Below the pieces are notes generated by a model. That model did not search any database, was not told the origin of the DNA, and saw only the letters and a program-made list of their open reading frames with translations. The translations under genes and the position numbers were made by a program. From Candidatus Gastranaerophilales bacterium (GTDB lineage Bacteria > Cyanobacteriota > Vampirovibrionia > Gastranaerophilales > Gastranaerophilaceae): DNA of 57,478 nt. This document shows, piece by piece, positions 16,366 through 24,003 of the stretch. How positions within the stretch are numbered: the first letter of the stretch is position 1; each line of letters opens with the position of its first letter. Location of the stretch: positions 1 to 57,478 of the forward strand of contig CALVBW010000015.1 of NCBI GenBank assembly GCA_944325945.1. Direction: 5' to 3'.

Positions 16366-18348
16366 TTATGAATATATTTTAAATGATCGTTCTATGTTTT
16401 TATCAATTACTGATTTAACAGAATCATATTCGGTTTGCAATGAATTGTGTTCCGTATCAATATTTTTAAGTTCCATATCGTAACGTTTATCTTTATTTTC
16501 AATGTTATTCATCGCTTTATTGTATTCAGCTTCAGCGCGTGTTACTGCTACATCATCGGTAACCTCAGTAATATCGCTGATATTTGTATACATTGTAGAA
16601 ACCCATTCGTTATTTGAATCAACCTGTTCCATGGTTACAATGCCGTTTTCCAGTGCAAATTCAATCCATTCATTGCTGGATGCAAGACCTTTTTCTATGA
16701 CGCTGTAACCTTGTTCCATACGGTTATAAAGATTTGTGTACCATTGAACTTTTGCATCAGCATTTTCTTCCGAATTATTAACGTCTATCCAGCCCCATGA
16801 AGGTTCGCCGTAGATATCAAATAAACAATCAAGAATTGCTATTTGTTTAACCGGTTCAAATGCCTGTGTCGTATCAAGTCCGTTTTCCTGCGCAAACTTG
16901 ATTACAAGTGCCGGATCAGCAAAAATTGATCTGTTTGCCTTTATTAATTCAAGTTTTTCGTTTCTTTCTGCTTCAGGTAAATCGCTTAAATCTCCAAAAG
17001 TTAGTCCTATCATTAGGTCTAATGCATCATTATATTCATTTTTTGCTGCTATTGCTTGAGCATTACCATCAACAAAACCATCACGGTTTACTTCCGAACT
17101 TATACCATTTGCAAATTCACTGAACAAGCCTATTAATAATGATTGCAATTCTTCAGCATTTTCGTAATATCGTTTAACAGTAGCTGTATCTTCTCCAAGT
17201 TTTAATGTGTATTCAAATTTGGTATCTTCAACATATTCTTCACCAGTTTCTTCATCCTGTTCGGTTTCTGATGATGTATATATAAAAGATAATTCATTTG
17301 TTTGAGGGTTATAATTTGTGACTTCCCAACTTGATGTGGCTCCTTCAGGTTCATTAAGCATAACAAATGAAAAATCAGTTTCTCCGTCTTCATTTTCTGT
17401 AGGGGTAATCACGATTTCGTCATTTATTGTATAGGTGCCATCTTTATCGTTATAGACAACTTCCATTTGACTTGTTGAGGTTGCATAATTGCCTGCAAAA
17501 GTTACGCCGCCTTTTGCTGGATCAAGTATTGCAAGCAAACTTTGTGCCCACTCGTTATCTTTGCTCAACTTAGGTGGATTTGAATTTTGCAAGTCTTCAA
17601 TTTTATTTTTCAAAAAAGTAAAACCATTTTGTAAGTCAGCAAAACTGGTTATTTGCGTATTTACATATTTATTATAATTTGCGTCCCAGCCTGTATTATC
17701 GCCAAAAAGCTGTTCTGAAAGTGTTTCACTGACTATTGCGTTATAATTCGCATCAGCCATAAGCATATTGTTATAGTATTCTGAGAAGTTTACGTATTCT
17801 GATGTTTGGAAGCAGTCATCGTAGCTTTTGTCATAACCGTTTGTACCTTCGTACATATCTTTCAATTGTTGAATTGAATAAGAACCGAGGTCGTGTTCGT
17901 TTCCGTCATCATCAATATATGTTATCGGCACAGGATCTCCGCCGAGTGTATCTGAGCTAAAGAATGTAGAAGTGTATTCAAGCCCGTATTTTGCTAAAAA
18001 TTCATCTAAACCGCCGCCATCTTCTTTAACAGCTCTGAAGTTTGCAGCATCGGCTTCTGAAACAAGAAGTTTTCCGTTTGCATTTACAAGACCGTACTGG
18101 TTATTGTATGAGCTGTATGATGTAAGTGAATTAAAGCTTAATTTTTGGTATTGTTCTTCGCCTGCTAAATCATAATTTGACATCATCATTGTGGCAGAAT
18201 TCAAAGCATTAATATATTCCTCGCTGACTCTTGAACTTTCAGTAGCAAGGCGCATCTTCGAATTGTTGATAATCTGAGACCTCAGCTCGTTATCAGCCAT
18301 ACGAGATGTAATTGATAATAATCTTGCTTGTGAAGCTGCCATTCCCAT
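16366..18348 (-). CDS. Large orphan protein of the MGMAASQAR family
   Basis: 660 aa. I recognise the N-terminus as recurrent in this lineage but know no function. The first about 60 residues (MGMAASQARLLSITSRMADN...) and the last about 70 (from NKAMNNIENKDKRYDMELKN onward) are predicted long amphipathic helices. The middle is an acidic, variable, Asn/Tyr-rich region. Conserved helical ends with a variable centre resemble flagellin or hook-associated proteins, by architecture only. There is no Sec signal. ATG is preceded by AAGGA. The promoter at 18386-18413 matches the sigma-28 (FliA) consensus. A second gene with the same N-terminus begins at 57451. Confidence 0.75.
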   Translation of the reverse strand: MGMAASQARLLSITSRMADNELRSQIINNSKMRLATESSRVSEEYINALNSATMMMSNYDLAGEEQYQKLSFNSLTSYSSYNNQYGLVNANGKLLVSEADAANFRAVKEDGGGLDEFLAKYGLEYTSTFFSSDTLGGDPVPITYIDDDGNEHDLGSYSIQQLKDMYEGTNGYDKSYDDCFQTSEYVNFSEYYNNMLMADANYNAIVSETLSEQLFGDNTGWDANYNKYVNTQITSFADLQNGFTFLKNKIEDLQNSNPPKLSKDNEWAQSLLAILDPAKGGVTFAGNYATSTSQMEVVYNDKDGTYTINDEIVITPTENEDGETDFSFVMLNEPEGATSSWEVTNYNPQTNELSFIYTSSETEQDEETGEEYVEDTKFEYTLKLGEDTATVKRYYENAEELQSLLIGLFSEFANGISSEVNRDGFVDGNAQAIAAKNEYNDALDLMIGLTFGDLSDLPEAERNEKLELIKANRSIFADPALVIKFAQENGLDTTQAFEPVKQIAILDCLFDIYGEPSWGWIDVNNSEENADAKVQWYTNLYNRMEQGYSVIEKGLASSNEWIEFALENGIVTMEQVDSNNEWVSTMYTNISDITEVTDDVAVTRAEAEYNKAMNNIENKDKRYDMELKNIDTEHNSLQTEYDSVKSVIDKNIERSFKIYS

Positions 18349-18385
18349 AGTTGGCGTTCGTCCTTTCCTTGTTCGCTTACTACGG

Positions 18386-18413
18386 TTATCGGCTTTATTA
18401 CCCTAAAACTTTA
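18386..18413 (-). promoter_or_regulatory. Sigma-28 (FliA/SigD)-type promoter
   Basis: On the minus strand TAAAGTTT (18406-18413), a 12-base spacer and GCCGATAA (18386-18393). Both boxes match the enterobacterial FliA consensus completely; the consensus spacer is 11. The expected transcript starts about 30 bases before ATG 18348. Confidence 0.7.
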
Positions 18414-18442
18414 ATATTTTGTGCTTTTTTATTAACAAATTG

Positions 18443-19480
18443 TTACAAACTTAATAATGCTTTTTTAAGTTTTTGTAACTTTTTCTTATCAGTTCCTATT
18501 CCACATAAAAGCATAGTTGATTTTTCATTTGTTTTTTCGTCTTCAATATTATATTCATCAAAAAGAATTTCGGACAGTTCTTCCCCGGAAAGTTCAGGAA
18601 CCTTGATCAAAATTTTTGTTAAATCATCTCCGAAAAATTCGCAGGTATCACATTCATCCCTTAGAATTTCCAATTCATCAATTAATTGATCAAGCTTACG
18701 TCGTCCCCACCAGCTGTTCAGGTAGTTAATTGTATCTTCAATTGAAGCCAGAAGCGGATAAGATGGAGAAGTTGTGTTTATCATATTTAATGCTTTTTCA
18801 ATCCGCAGATTGCACATGCAGTGTAAAAGTGCTGTCGGATTAAGTCCGCCTGCAGTTTTATGCAGCGATTGAACGGTGAAATCAGCAATATTTACCGCAC
18901 TTTCCGGAAGCCTTTGTGAAAACGGATATAATGCCCCGTGTGCCTCATCAACAATTAAATATACATTATGCTTTTCGCAAATTGATTTAATCTTTCTGAT
19001 ATCGGATACAATACCTTCATATGTAGGCGACGTAATTATTAAAGCCTTAATATCATAGGCATTCAGATAATTTTCAATCATATCGGGCGAGGTTTCAGCA
19101 GGAATTCCCCACTCCTCGTTCATTTCAACATCATAAAAAATCGGAATAGCACCTGCAAGTCTTACTGCATTTAAATGGCACGGGTGCGCATTATTCCATA
19201 CCATAACTTTGTCGCCCGGATTTGTGCATGTTAAAACAGAGGCTATTATACCGCTTGTTGAGCCGTTTGTTAAAAATGATGTGGAATTTGTCCCGTAAAT
19301 CTTTTTCGCGCGTTTCTCGGCCTTTGAAAGTGCTTCCTGCGGATTGTGTGCATCAGTTTCCGAAATATCAATTTTATACATTGATTTTAACGGTTTATAA
19401 ATTGCAAATTTCTGGGAATGCGACGGAGTTGTAAAAAGTATTTTTTTATTCCGCTTTTTTAAAAGTTTTACAAGGCTCAT
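18443..19480 (-). CDS. Short Orn/Lys/Arg decarboxylase-type PLP enzyme
   Basis: 345 aa fold-type I PLP protein. It follows the major domain of Orn/Lys/Arg decarboxylases: TNGSTSGIIASVLTC, NNAHPCHLNAVRLAGA, SPTYEGIVSDI, the cofactor Asp in VDEAHGALYPFS, and the PLP Lys in QSLHKTAGGLNPTALLH. It is about 100-150 residues shorter than usual family members because the C-terminal domain is reduced. Decarboxylation of a basic amino acid (polyamine synthesis) is likely; an aminotransferase-like role is possible. It follows the PilZ gene with a 2-base gap and is coupled to it. Confidence 0.8.
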   Translation of the reverse strand: MSLVKLLKKRNKKILFTTPSHSQKFAIYKPLKSMYKIDISETDAHNPQEALSKAEKRAKKIYGTNSTSFLTNGSTSGIIASVLTCTNPGDKVMVWNNAHPCHLNAVRLAGAIPIFYDVEMNEEWGIPAETSPDMIENYLNAYDIKALIITSPTYEGIVSDIRKIKSICEKHNVYLIVDEAHGALYPFSQRLPESAVNIADFTVQSLHKTAGGLNPTALLHCMCNLRIEKALNMINTTSPSYPLLASIEDTINYLNSWWGRRKLDQLIDELEILRDECDTCEFFGDDLTKILIKVPELSGEELSEILFDEYNIEDEKTNEKSTMLLCGIGTDKKKLQKLKKALLSL

Positions 19481-19482
19481 TA

Positions 19483-20073
19483 TTATTTATTCTTAATTTC
19501 TATATTACGTTTTGCACAGTATTGAATCATAGTCATCTTGTCATGGCTTGAATTGAATTCAAATCTGCCTGAAACCGTGTATCCGCCTTCATTATTTTTT
19601 TCAATACGAATAGGTGAAAATTTGCATTCAATATTTTGTTCTTCAGAAAGCGGCAGCGTAATTTTGTAATCTTTTTCAATGTTTATATTTTCGCAGGTTT
19701 TCAACTTCATACCGCCTGCAGATATGTCAAGAGTTGTAATCTTTAATGCATTTCCGCCGTCAAACATGTCTAAATCAAGTATGTATTTGATACGTGTATA
19801 TTGACGTCTTTGTAAAAACTTATGTTTTGCAGGACTTGCAATTTTAAGAGTGTTTCCGTTAATTTCTTTTGCATAAGAGTCGAAATAAAGTGTTCCGTAT
19901 TTTGTCTGGGTATAAAATTCGCAGTAATTGCTTTTCAGTATTCCCTCCGGCGCATAATCCAATTCCAGCATAAAATAATCCGGCGCAACCTCTGTTATTA
20001 CACCTTTATTCGCAAATTTAAAGTCATGCGGAACCATTATTATTCTTTGATCTTTTGAAATTAATTCTCTCAT
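19483..20073 (-). CDS. PilZ-domain c-di-GMP-binding protein (YcgR-like)
   Basis: 196 aa. The N-terminal half is a YcgR-like barrel (about 1-80). The C-terminal PilZ domain carries the cyclic-di-GMP motifs RRQYTR (RxxxR, about residue 88) and DISAGGM (D/NxSxxG, about 118). Both motifs are intact, so binding is expected. Such proteins act as flagellar brakes or regulate surface polysaccharide. It is the first gene of a pair with the decarboxylase homologue, just upstream of the sigma-28-driven gene. Confidence 0.85.
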   Translation of the reverse strand: MRELISKDQRIIMVPHDFKFANKGVITEVAPDYFMLELDYAPEGILKSNYCEFYTQTKYGTLYFDSYAKEINGNTLKIASPAKHKFLQRRQYTRIKYILDLDMFDGGNALKITTLDISAGGMKLKTCENINIEKDYKITLPLSEEQNIECKFSPIRIEKNNEGGYTVSGRFEFNSSHDKMTMIQYCAKRNIEIKNK

Positions 20074-20111
20074 TTTACTTATCCTTTCATTGCGATTCTT
20101 CGCATTCTGTA

Positions 20112-20147
20112 GTCATACCGAGCGAAGTATCTCTTACTCGGAATGAC
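20112..20147. repeat. Extragenic palindrome GTCATACCGAG...CTCGGAATGAC
   Basis: 11-bp arms with one mismatch around a 14-base loop (CGAAGTATCTCTTA) lie upstream of the PilZ gene. This is a common bacterial dispersed palindrome type. Confidence 0.75.
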
Positions 20148-20206
20148 ATATATTATTATATCCGATTTGTCAAATTTTGTCAGCAACTTAACAAAACACA
20201 AAAAAA

Positions 20207-20227
20207 GCCTCCCAAAATATGAGAGGC
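20207..20227 (-). terminator. Second terminator downstream of secY
   Basis: On the minus strand GCCTCTC-ATATTTTG-GGAGGC is followed by seven T. It lies about 100 bases beyond the first secY terminator, with no gene between. Confidence 0.8.
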
Positions 20228-20320
20228 AAAGCTGAGCAATCAGAAGAGTTGAGGATTTACATATTTATCTTAAATGATTTTTTACGCAAAACATTACCTG
20301 AAATAGCTAAAATAAAACAC

Positions 20321-20354
20321 AAAAAAATAGCCCCAAAGTTGAGGCTATTTTTTG
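20321..20354 (-). terminator. Terminator of the rpsE-secY operon
   Basis: On the minus strand AAAAAATAGCC-TCAACTTTGG-GGCTATTTTTTT begins about 18 bases after the secY stop. Confidence 0.9.
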
Positions 20355-20371
20355 ATTGTTATAGTAAATCA

Positions 20372-21709
20372 CTATTGTTTCAAGAAAGATTCATAGTTTC
20401 TTGCAAGAAGGTGCGTTCTTACCTGATTAATCAAGTCAAGAGCAACACCGACCATGATGATTAAGGACGTTGCGCCGATACCTTGTAAAGTTTTGATATT
20501 TGTAACATAACTTGCAAGTGACGGTACAAGTGCAATAATACCAAGTCCCATAGCACCGATAAATGTTGTTTTTGTTAAAATTTTATCCAGTGCTTCCGCA
20601 GTCGGTTTGCCGGGTTTTATACCGGGGATTGAAGAACCGTATTTTTTAAGGTTATCTGCAATATCTTTAGGCTGCATGTTCGGCATAATTGACGCGTAGA
20701 AAAATGTCAACGCAACAATTAACAAGAAATACAATACATAATATGTGATTCCGTCCGGACTCAGCCAGTGATTTAATGACATAACCACATTTTTAACGGC
20801 TTCTGATTTAAAGTTTGCCTGTCCGACCAAACTTAAAACAGTTGACGGGAAAAGCAAAATCGCAATCGCAAAGATAATCGGCATTACGCCGCCCGGATTG
20901 AGCTTGAACGGAATAAATGAATTCATGCCGCCGTAAACTTTATTTCCGACCTGTCTTTTCGGATTAACAATAATAACTTTTCTGACTGCTTCCTGCATAA
21001 CTACGATAAATACCATAGCTGCAAAAAATATTGCAAGAAGTACGGCTAATCCGAGCTGCAAAGCAGTGCTGTTCATTACCATTTGAGCTGTTCTTGATGC
21101 ATATACCGGAATACCTGACAGTATACCGACAAAAATTATCAAAGATCCGCCGTTTCCTATGCCTTTTTCCGTAATAAGTTCAGAAATCCACATAACAAGA
21201 ACAGATCCTGCTGTTAATACAATTACCGAACTTACAAAGAACATTACAGGATTAATATTCGGCAATACTGCACCCGGCAGGTGATGCAAATAAAGCATAA
21301 ATATTAATGATTGGAATATTGCCAGTACAACCGTAAATATACGTGTATACTGCGATAATTTTCTTCTGCCTGCTTCGCCCTCTTCTTTCTGTAATTTTTC
21401 CAGTGAAGGAATTACAACAGAAACCAACTGAATAATGATTGATGATGTAATAAACGGTCCGATACCTAATGCAAATATAGACACCGTACCCAACGCACCG
21501 CCGGAAAATAAATCAAGAAATCCGATTATGTTATTGCCCTGAGCAATATTTGAGAAAATCTGATTATTAATTCCGAACAAAGGCATTTGTACACCGAGTC
21601 TGAATGCGGCAATCATCAAAAATGTAAAGATGATTTTTTGTTTCAAGCCAGAAGCCTGCCACATTGACATCAAATCTTCAGTTGTAGGCATTTTAATACC
21701 CTGTGCCAT
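20372..21709 (-). CDS. secY: Preprotein translocase subunit SecY
   Basis: 445 aa with ten predicted membrane helices. SecY is the channel of the Sec translocon. Visible: the N-terminal FRLGVQMPLFGI, the plug/TM2 region NIIGFLDLFSGGALGTVSIFALGIGPFITSSIIIQL, the cytosolic loop KEEGEAGRRKLSQYTR, GIGNGGSLIIFVGI and IPGIKPGKPT. Length is normal. It overlaps the rplO stop by one base (TAATG). The usual downstream genes adk, map and infA are replaced by two terminators. Confidence 0.97.
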   Translation of the reverse strand: MAQGIKMPTTEDLMSMWQASGLKQKIIFTFLMIAAFRLGVQMPLFGINNQIFSNIAQGNNIIGFLDLFSGGALGTVSIFALGIGPFITSSIIIQLVSVVIPSLEKLQKEEGEAGRRKLSQYTRIFTVVLAIFQSLIFMLYLHHLPGAVLPNINPVMFFVSSVIVLTAGSVLVMWISELITEKGIGNGGSLIIFVGILSGIPVYASRTAQMVMNSTALQLGLAVLLAIFFAAMVFIVVMQEAVRKVIIVNPKRQVGNKVYGGMNSFIPFKLNPGGVMPIIFAIAILLFPSTVLSLVGQANFKSEAVKNVVMSLNHWLSPDGITYYVLYFLLIVALTFFYASIMPNMQPKDIADNLKKYGSSIPGIKPGKPTAEALDKILTKTTFIGAMGLGIIALVPSLASYVTNIKTLQGIGATSLIIMVGVALDLINQVRTHLLARNYESFLKQ

Positions 21710-22158
21710 TATACTAACTCAACCTTTCCGCCTGCGGCTTCAATTTTTTCTTTTGCTGATGGTGTAACATAACTTGCTTTAACGGTTACAGCTTTTTTGA
21801 TTTCGCCGTTACCGAGAACTCTCAAGCCGTCAGATGACGGGTGAACTCTTTTAGCTTCTTTTAATGTTTCAAGAGAAACTTCTTTAAGTCCCAATTGAGC
21901 AATTCTGCCAACGTTAATTTCAGCGTAATTAAGTTTATTTATAATCTGGAAGCCTTTCAATTTCGGAAGTCTTCTGTAAGCCGGCATCTGACCGCCTTCA
22001 AAACCTCTTTTAGAGCTGCTTCCTGAACGTTGACCTTCACCGTTATGACCGCGGCAGGATGTTTTACCTCTGCCTGATGATCTTCCGCGTCCTACGCGTT
22101 TTGTTTTGTGGGTTGAACCTTCTGCAGGTTTCAAATCTTCTAATGTAATATTTGTCAT
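21709..22158 (-). CDS. rplO: 50S ribosomal protein L15 (uL15)
   Basis: 149 aa. The Gly/Arg-rich N-terminus (KRVGRGRSSGRGKTSCRGHN), the FEGGQMPAYRRLPKLKGF motif and the C-terminal VTPSAKEKIEAAGGKVELV identify uL15. Length is normal. It sits between rpmD and secY, as in the spc operon, and is coupled to secY by one-base overlap. Confidence 0.97.
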   Translation of the reverse strand: MTNITLEDLKPAEGSTHKTKRVGRGRSSGRGKTSCRGHNGEGQRSGSSSKRGFEGGQMPAYRRLPKLKGFQIINKLNYAEINVGRIAQLGLKEVSLETLKEAKRVHPSSDGLRVLGNGEIKKAVTVKASYVTPSAKEKIEAAGGKVELV

Positions 22159-22235
22159 TTTAGTTTCCTCTTTTATTTTGACCGCTCGCTATTAACTATC
22201 GTTACACTAGTAACTGTACGCAGTCTGTACAAAAA

Positions 22236-22427
22236 TTATTTTGTTACTTCTAACAAATGTGATACTTTATTTACCATACCCATTATGGTAGGTGTTTCGG
22301 AATGCTCAACAACCTGATCTTTTTTTGTTAAACCAAGTCCTGCAACAACTTTGCGTTGAGCTTCTGATGCTCCGATTAAACTTCTTACGAGTTTAATTTT
22401 TACTGTATTTGATTTTGTTTTAGCCAT
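22236..22427 (-). CDS. rpmD: 50S ribosomal protein L30 (uL30)
   Basis: 63 aa. The pattern VKIKLVRSLIG, then LGLTKKDQVVEHSETPTIMGMVNKVSHLLEV, is uL30. It is located in canonical order between rpsE and rplO. Many cyanobacteria lack L30, so its presence here is worth noting. Ribosome-binding sites in this operon are weak (AAGGATAT). Confidence 0.95.
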   Translation of the reverse strand: MAKTKSNTVKIKLVRSLIGASEAQRKVVAGLGLTKKDQVVEHSETPTIMGMVNKVSHLLEVTK

Positions 22428-22482
22428 AATTTATATCCTTTTATTTAATAATATTATCTTAAATAGTCAATTACTTAACCGA

Positions 22483-23193
22483 TTAATTTAACAATTCAGC
22501 CATTGTCAAACCGCGTTTTTTAGCAACTTCATTAAACGGTGTCAAAGCCTTCAATGCATTGATAGTAGCGTATGCCGCATTCAAAGGTGATTTTGAACCT
22601 AATGATTTTGCAAGAATATTTTCGATACCTGCAAGTTCGAGAACAGGACGAACAGCGCCGCCTGCGATAATACCGGTACCTTGAGAAGCAGGTCTGAGCA
22701 TTACGGCACCTGCGCCTGATTTACCTGAAATCGGGTGCGGAATTGTTGTTTTGAAAATAGGTACGGTGATAAGATTTTTTCTGCCGTCTGCAATTGCTTT
22801 TTGGATAGCGATGATAACTTCAGATGCTTTAGCACAACCTATACCAACCTGTCCTTTTTTGTTTCCTACAATAACAATTGCACGGAAGCTTAATTTTTTA
22901 CCGCCTTTAACAACTTTAGTTACACGGTTAATCTGAACAACCTGTTCAGTCCATTCGCTCTGCGGTTTTTCTTCAATTGTTTCAATTCTCGGTTTTTTAG
23001 TACCGCGAGAACGTCTTTTTGAAGGTTTGCCTTCTTCAGGTTGAAGTTCTTCAGCAGGTTCTTCTGCTTTTACTTCTTCTGTTTTTGTTTCTTCTGTAGT
23101 TTCTTCGGCTTTAGTTTCTTCAATTGTTACTTCTTCAGCTGATACTTCTTCAGATGTTTCAACATTTAATTCGTCTTTGTTTTCTAAATCCAT
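22483..23193 (-). CDS. rpsE: 30S ribosomal protein S5 (uS5) with acidic N-terminal extension
   Basis: 236 aa. Residues about 80-236 are a normal uS5: [57 protein letters not shown] and [18 protein letters not shown]. The first about 70 residues form an added, highly acidic Glu/Thr/Ala-rich tail ([14 protein letters not shown] and similar) followed by a basic [11 protein letters not shown] patch. The extension is in frame, and the first ATG has no better internal competitor. It heads the operon because the usual upstream rplR, rplF and others are absent. Confidence 0.96.
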   Translation of the reverse strand: MDLENKDELNVETSEEVSAEEVTIEETKAEETTEETKTEEVKAEEPAEELQPEEGKPSKRRSRGTKKPRIETIEEKPQSEWTEQVVQINRVTKVVKGGKKLSFRAIVIVGNKKGQVGIGCAKASEVIIAIQKAIADGRKNLITVPIFKTTIPHPISGKSGAGAVMLRPASQGTGIIAGGAVRPVLELAGIENILAKSLGSKSPLNAAYATINALKALTPFNEVAKKRGLTMAELLN

Positions 23194-23400
23194 TGATTTT
23201 TACCTTTCATAATTTAGTGTAAATTCTTTATCGGGTACGAATACATCAAAAACAAGCTAAAAATTAGCTATTGATAAAATATTCGTGAGTAACTTTTCTG
23301 ACAGATACTAATTTAACATAAAAAAAAATAAATTGCAAGCGTGGTATGCTGTGACTTATATAAATCCCTGTGTGTATCTGTAAAAGAGTGAAACAGGGTG

Positions 23401-23958
23401 TTATTTTTCGGTAAGCATTTTTTGCAGAAGCTCTTGAGGCGTCTTTACTTCAATCACTTTTCCGTCTGCAAAGTCATTAAATTCCGCATTTCTCTTTTTA
23501 ATTTGATTAATGACAGCCTGCAGTACCTGTAAATGAAACGGCAGATTTTCATTTATCTCCGGTGTATCAGGCTTTTTAAATTTTTGTTTAAGTCTTTCCA
23601 TAAAAGTTAATTTTTTAGTTGCCTGCTCGACAATATAATTTTGTAAACTTTCTATGTCATTTTTTGTTGTTATAATGTGGAATACGTCGTCATCCAGTAA
23701 ATCTACTTTCAGGTTGTGATTTTCAGCGTTCATTTTAAGCCATTCTTTTGACCCGCCGGAAAGTTCCGCGATTTTATCGATTAATATATCCGTGATTAAT
23801 TTATAAGGATTTTTACCTTGAAAATATGCAACGGGTTCATGTCTGATAATTTCATACATGGGAATAACACGTTCTGAAATTTCTTTTATATTTTTATCGT
23901 TAAATTGAATCTTGTATATTCCCGTAAAATTAACGTTATTGCATTTATTTACCTGCAT
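23401..23958 (-). CDS. Orphan protein with N-terminal VNFTGIY motif
   Basis: 185 aa, not recognised. It begins MQVNKCNNVNFTGIY, similar in style to the start of the gene at 48665 (MQVTGISFSSPNFKS). It is alpha/beta with a basic patch at about 125-135 (RLKQKFKKP) and a helical C-terminus. No signal peptide or catalytic motif was seen. It lies 45 bases downstream of the phosphomannomutase gene on the same strand and may be cotranscribed. The gap toward rpsE (23194-23400) holds only the rpsE leader. Confidence 0.7.
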   Translation of the reverse strand: MQVNKCNNVNFTGIYKIQFNDKNIKEISERVIPMYEIIRHEPVAYFQGKNPYKLITDILIDKIAELSGGSKEWLKMNAENHNLKVDLLDDDVFHIITTKNDIESLQNYIVEQATKKLTFMERLKQKFKKPDTPEINENLPFHLQVLQAVINQIKKRNAEFNDFADGKVIEVKTPQELLQKMLTEK

Positions 23959-24003
23959 ATAATCTCCTTTTGAAAATTATAAAACCTGTAAATAATATTT
24001 TTG

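Noticed and set aside
20219-20464. 81-codon ORF overlapping the secY terminators
   Set aside because: It runs antisense across two terminators and the end of secY, with no Shine-Dalgarno sequence and no protein-like composition.
23341-23352. 12-mer GTGGTATGCTGT shared with 55498-55509
   Set aside because: Near glgP it overlaps a possible -10 box, but upstream of rpsE it lies on the opposite strand from the gene and lacks a -35; two hits of 12 bases may be chance.
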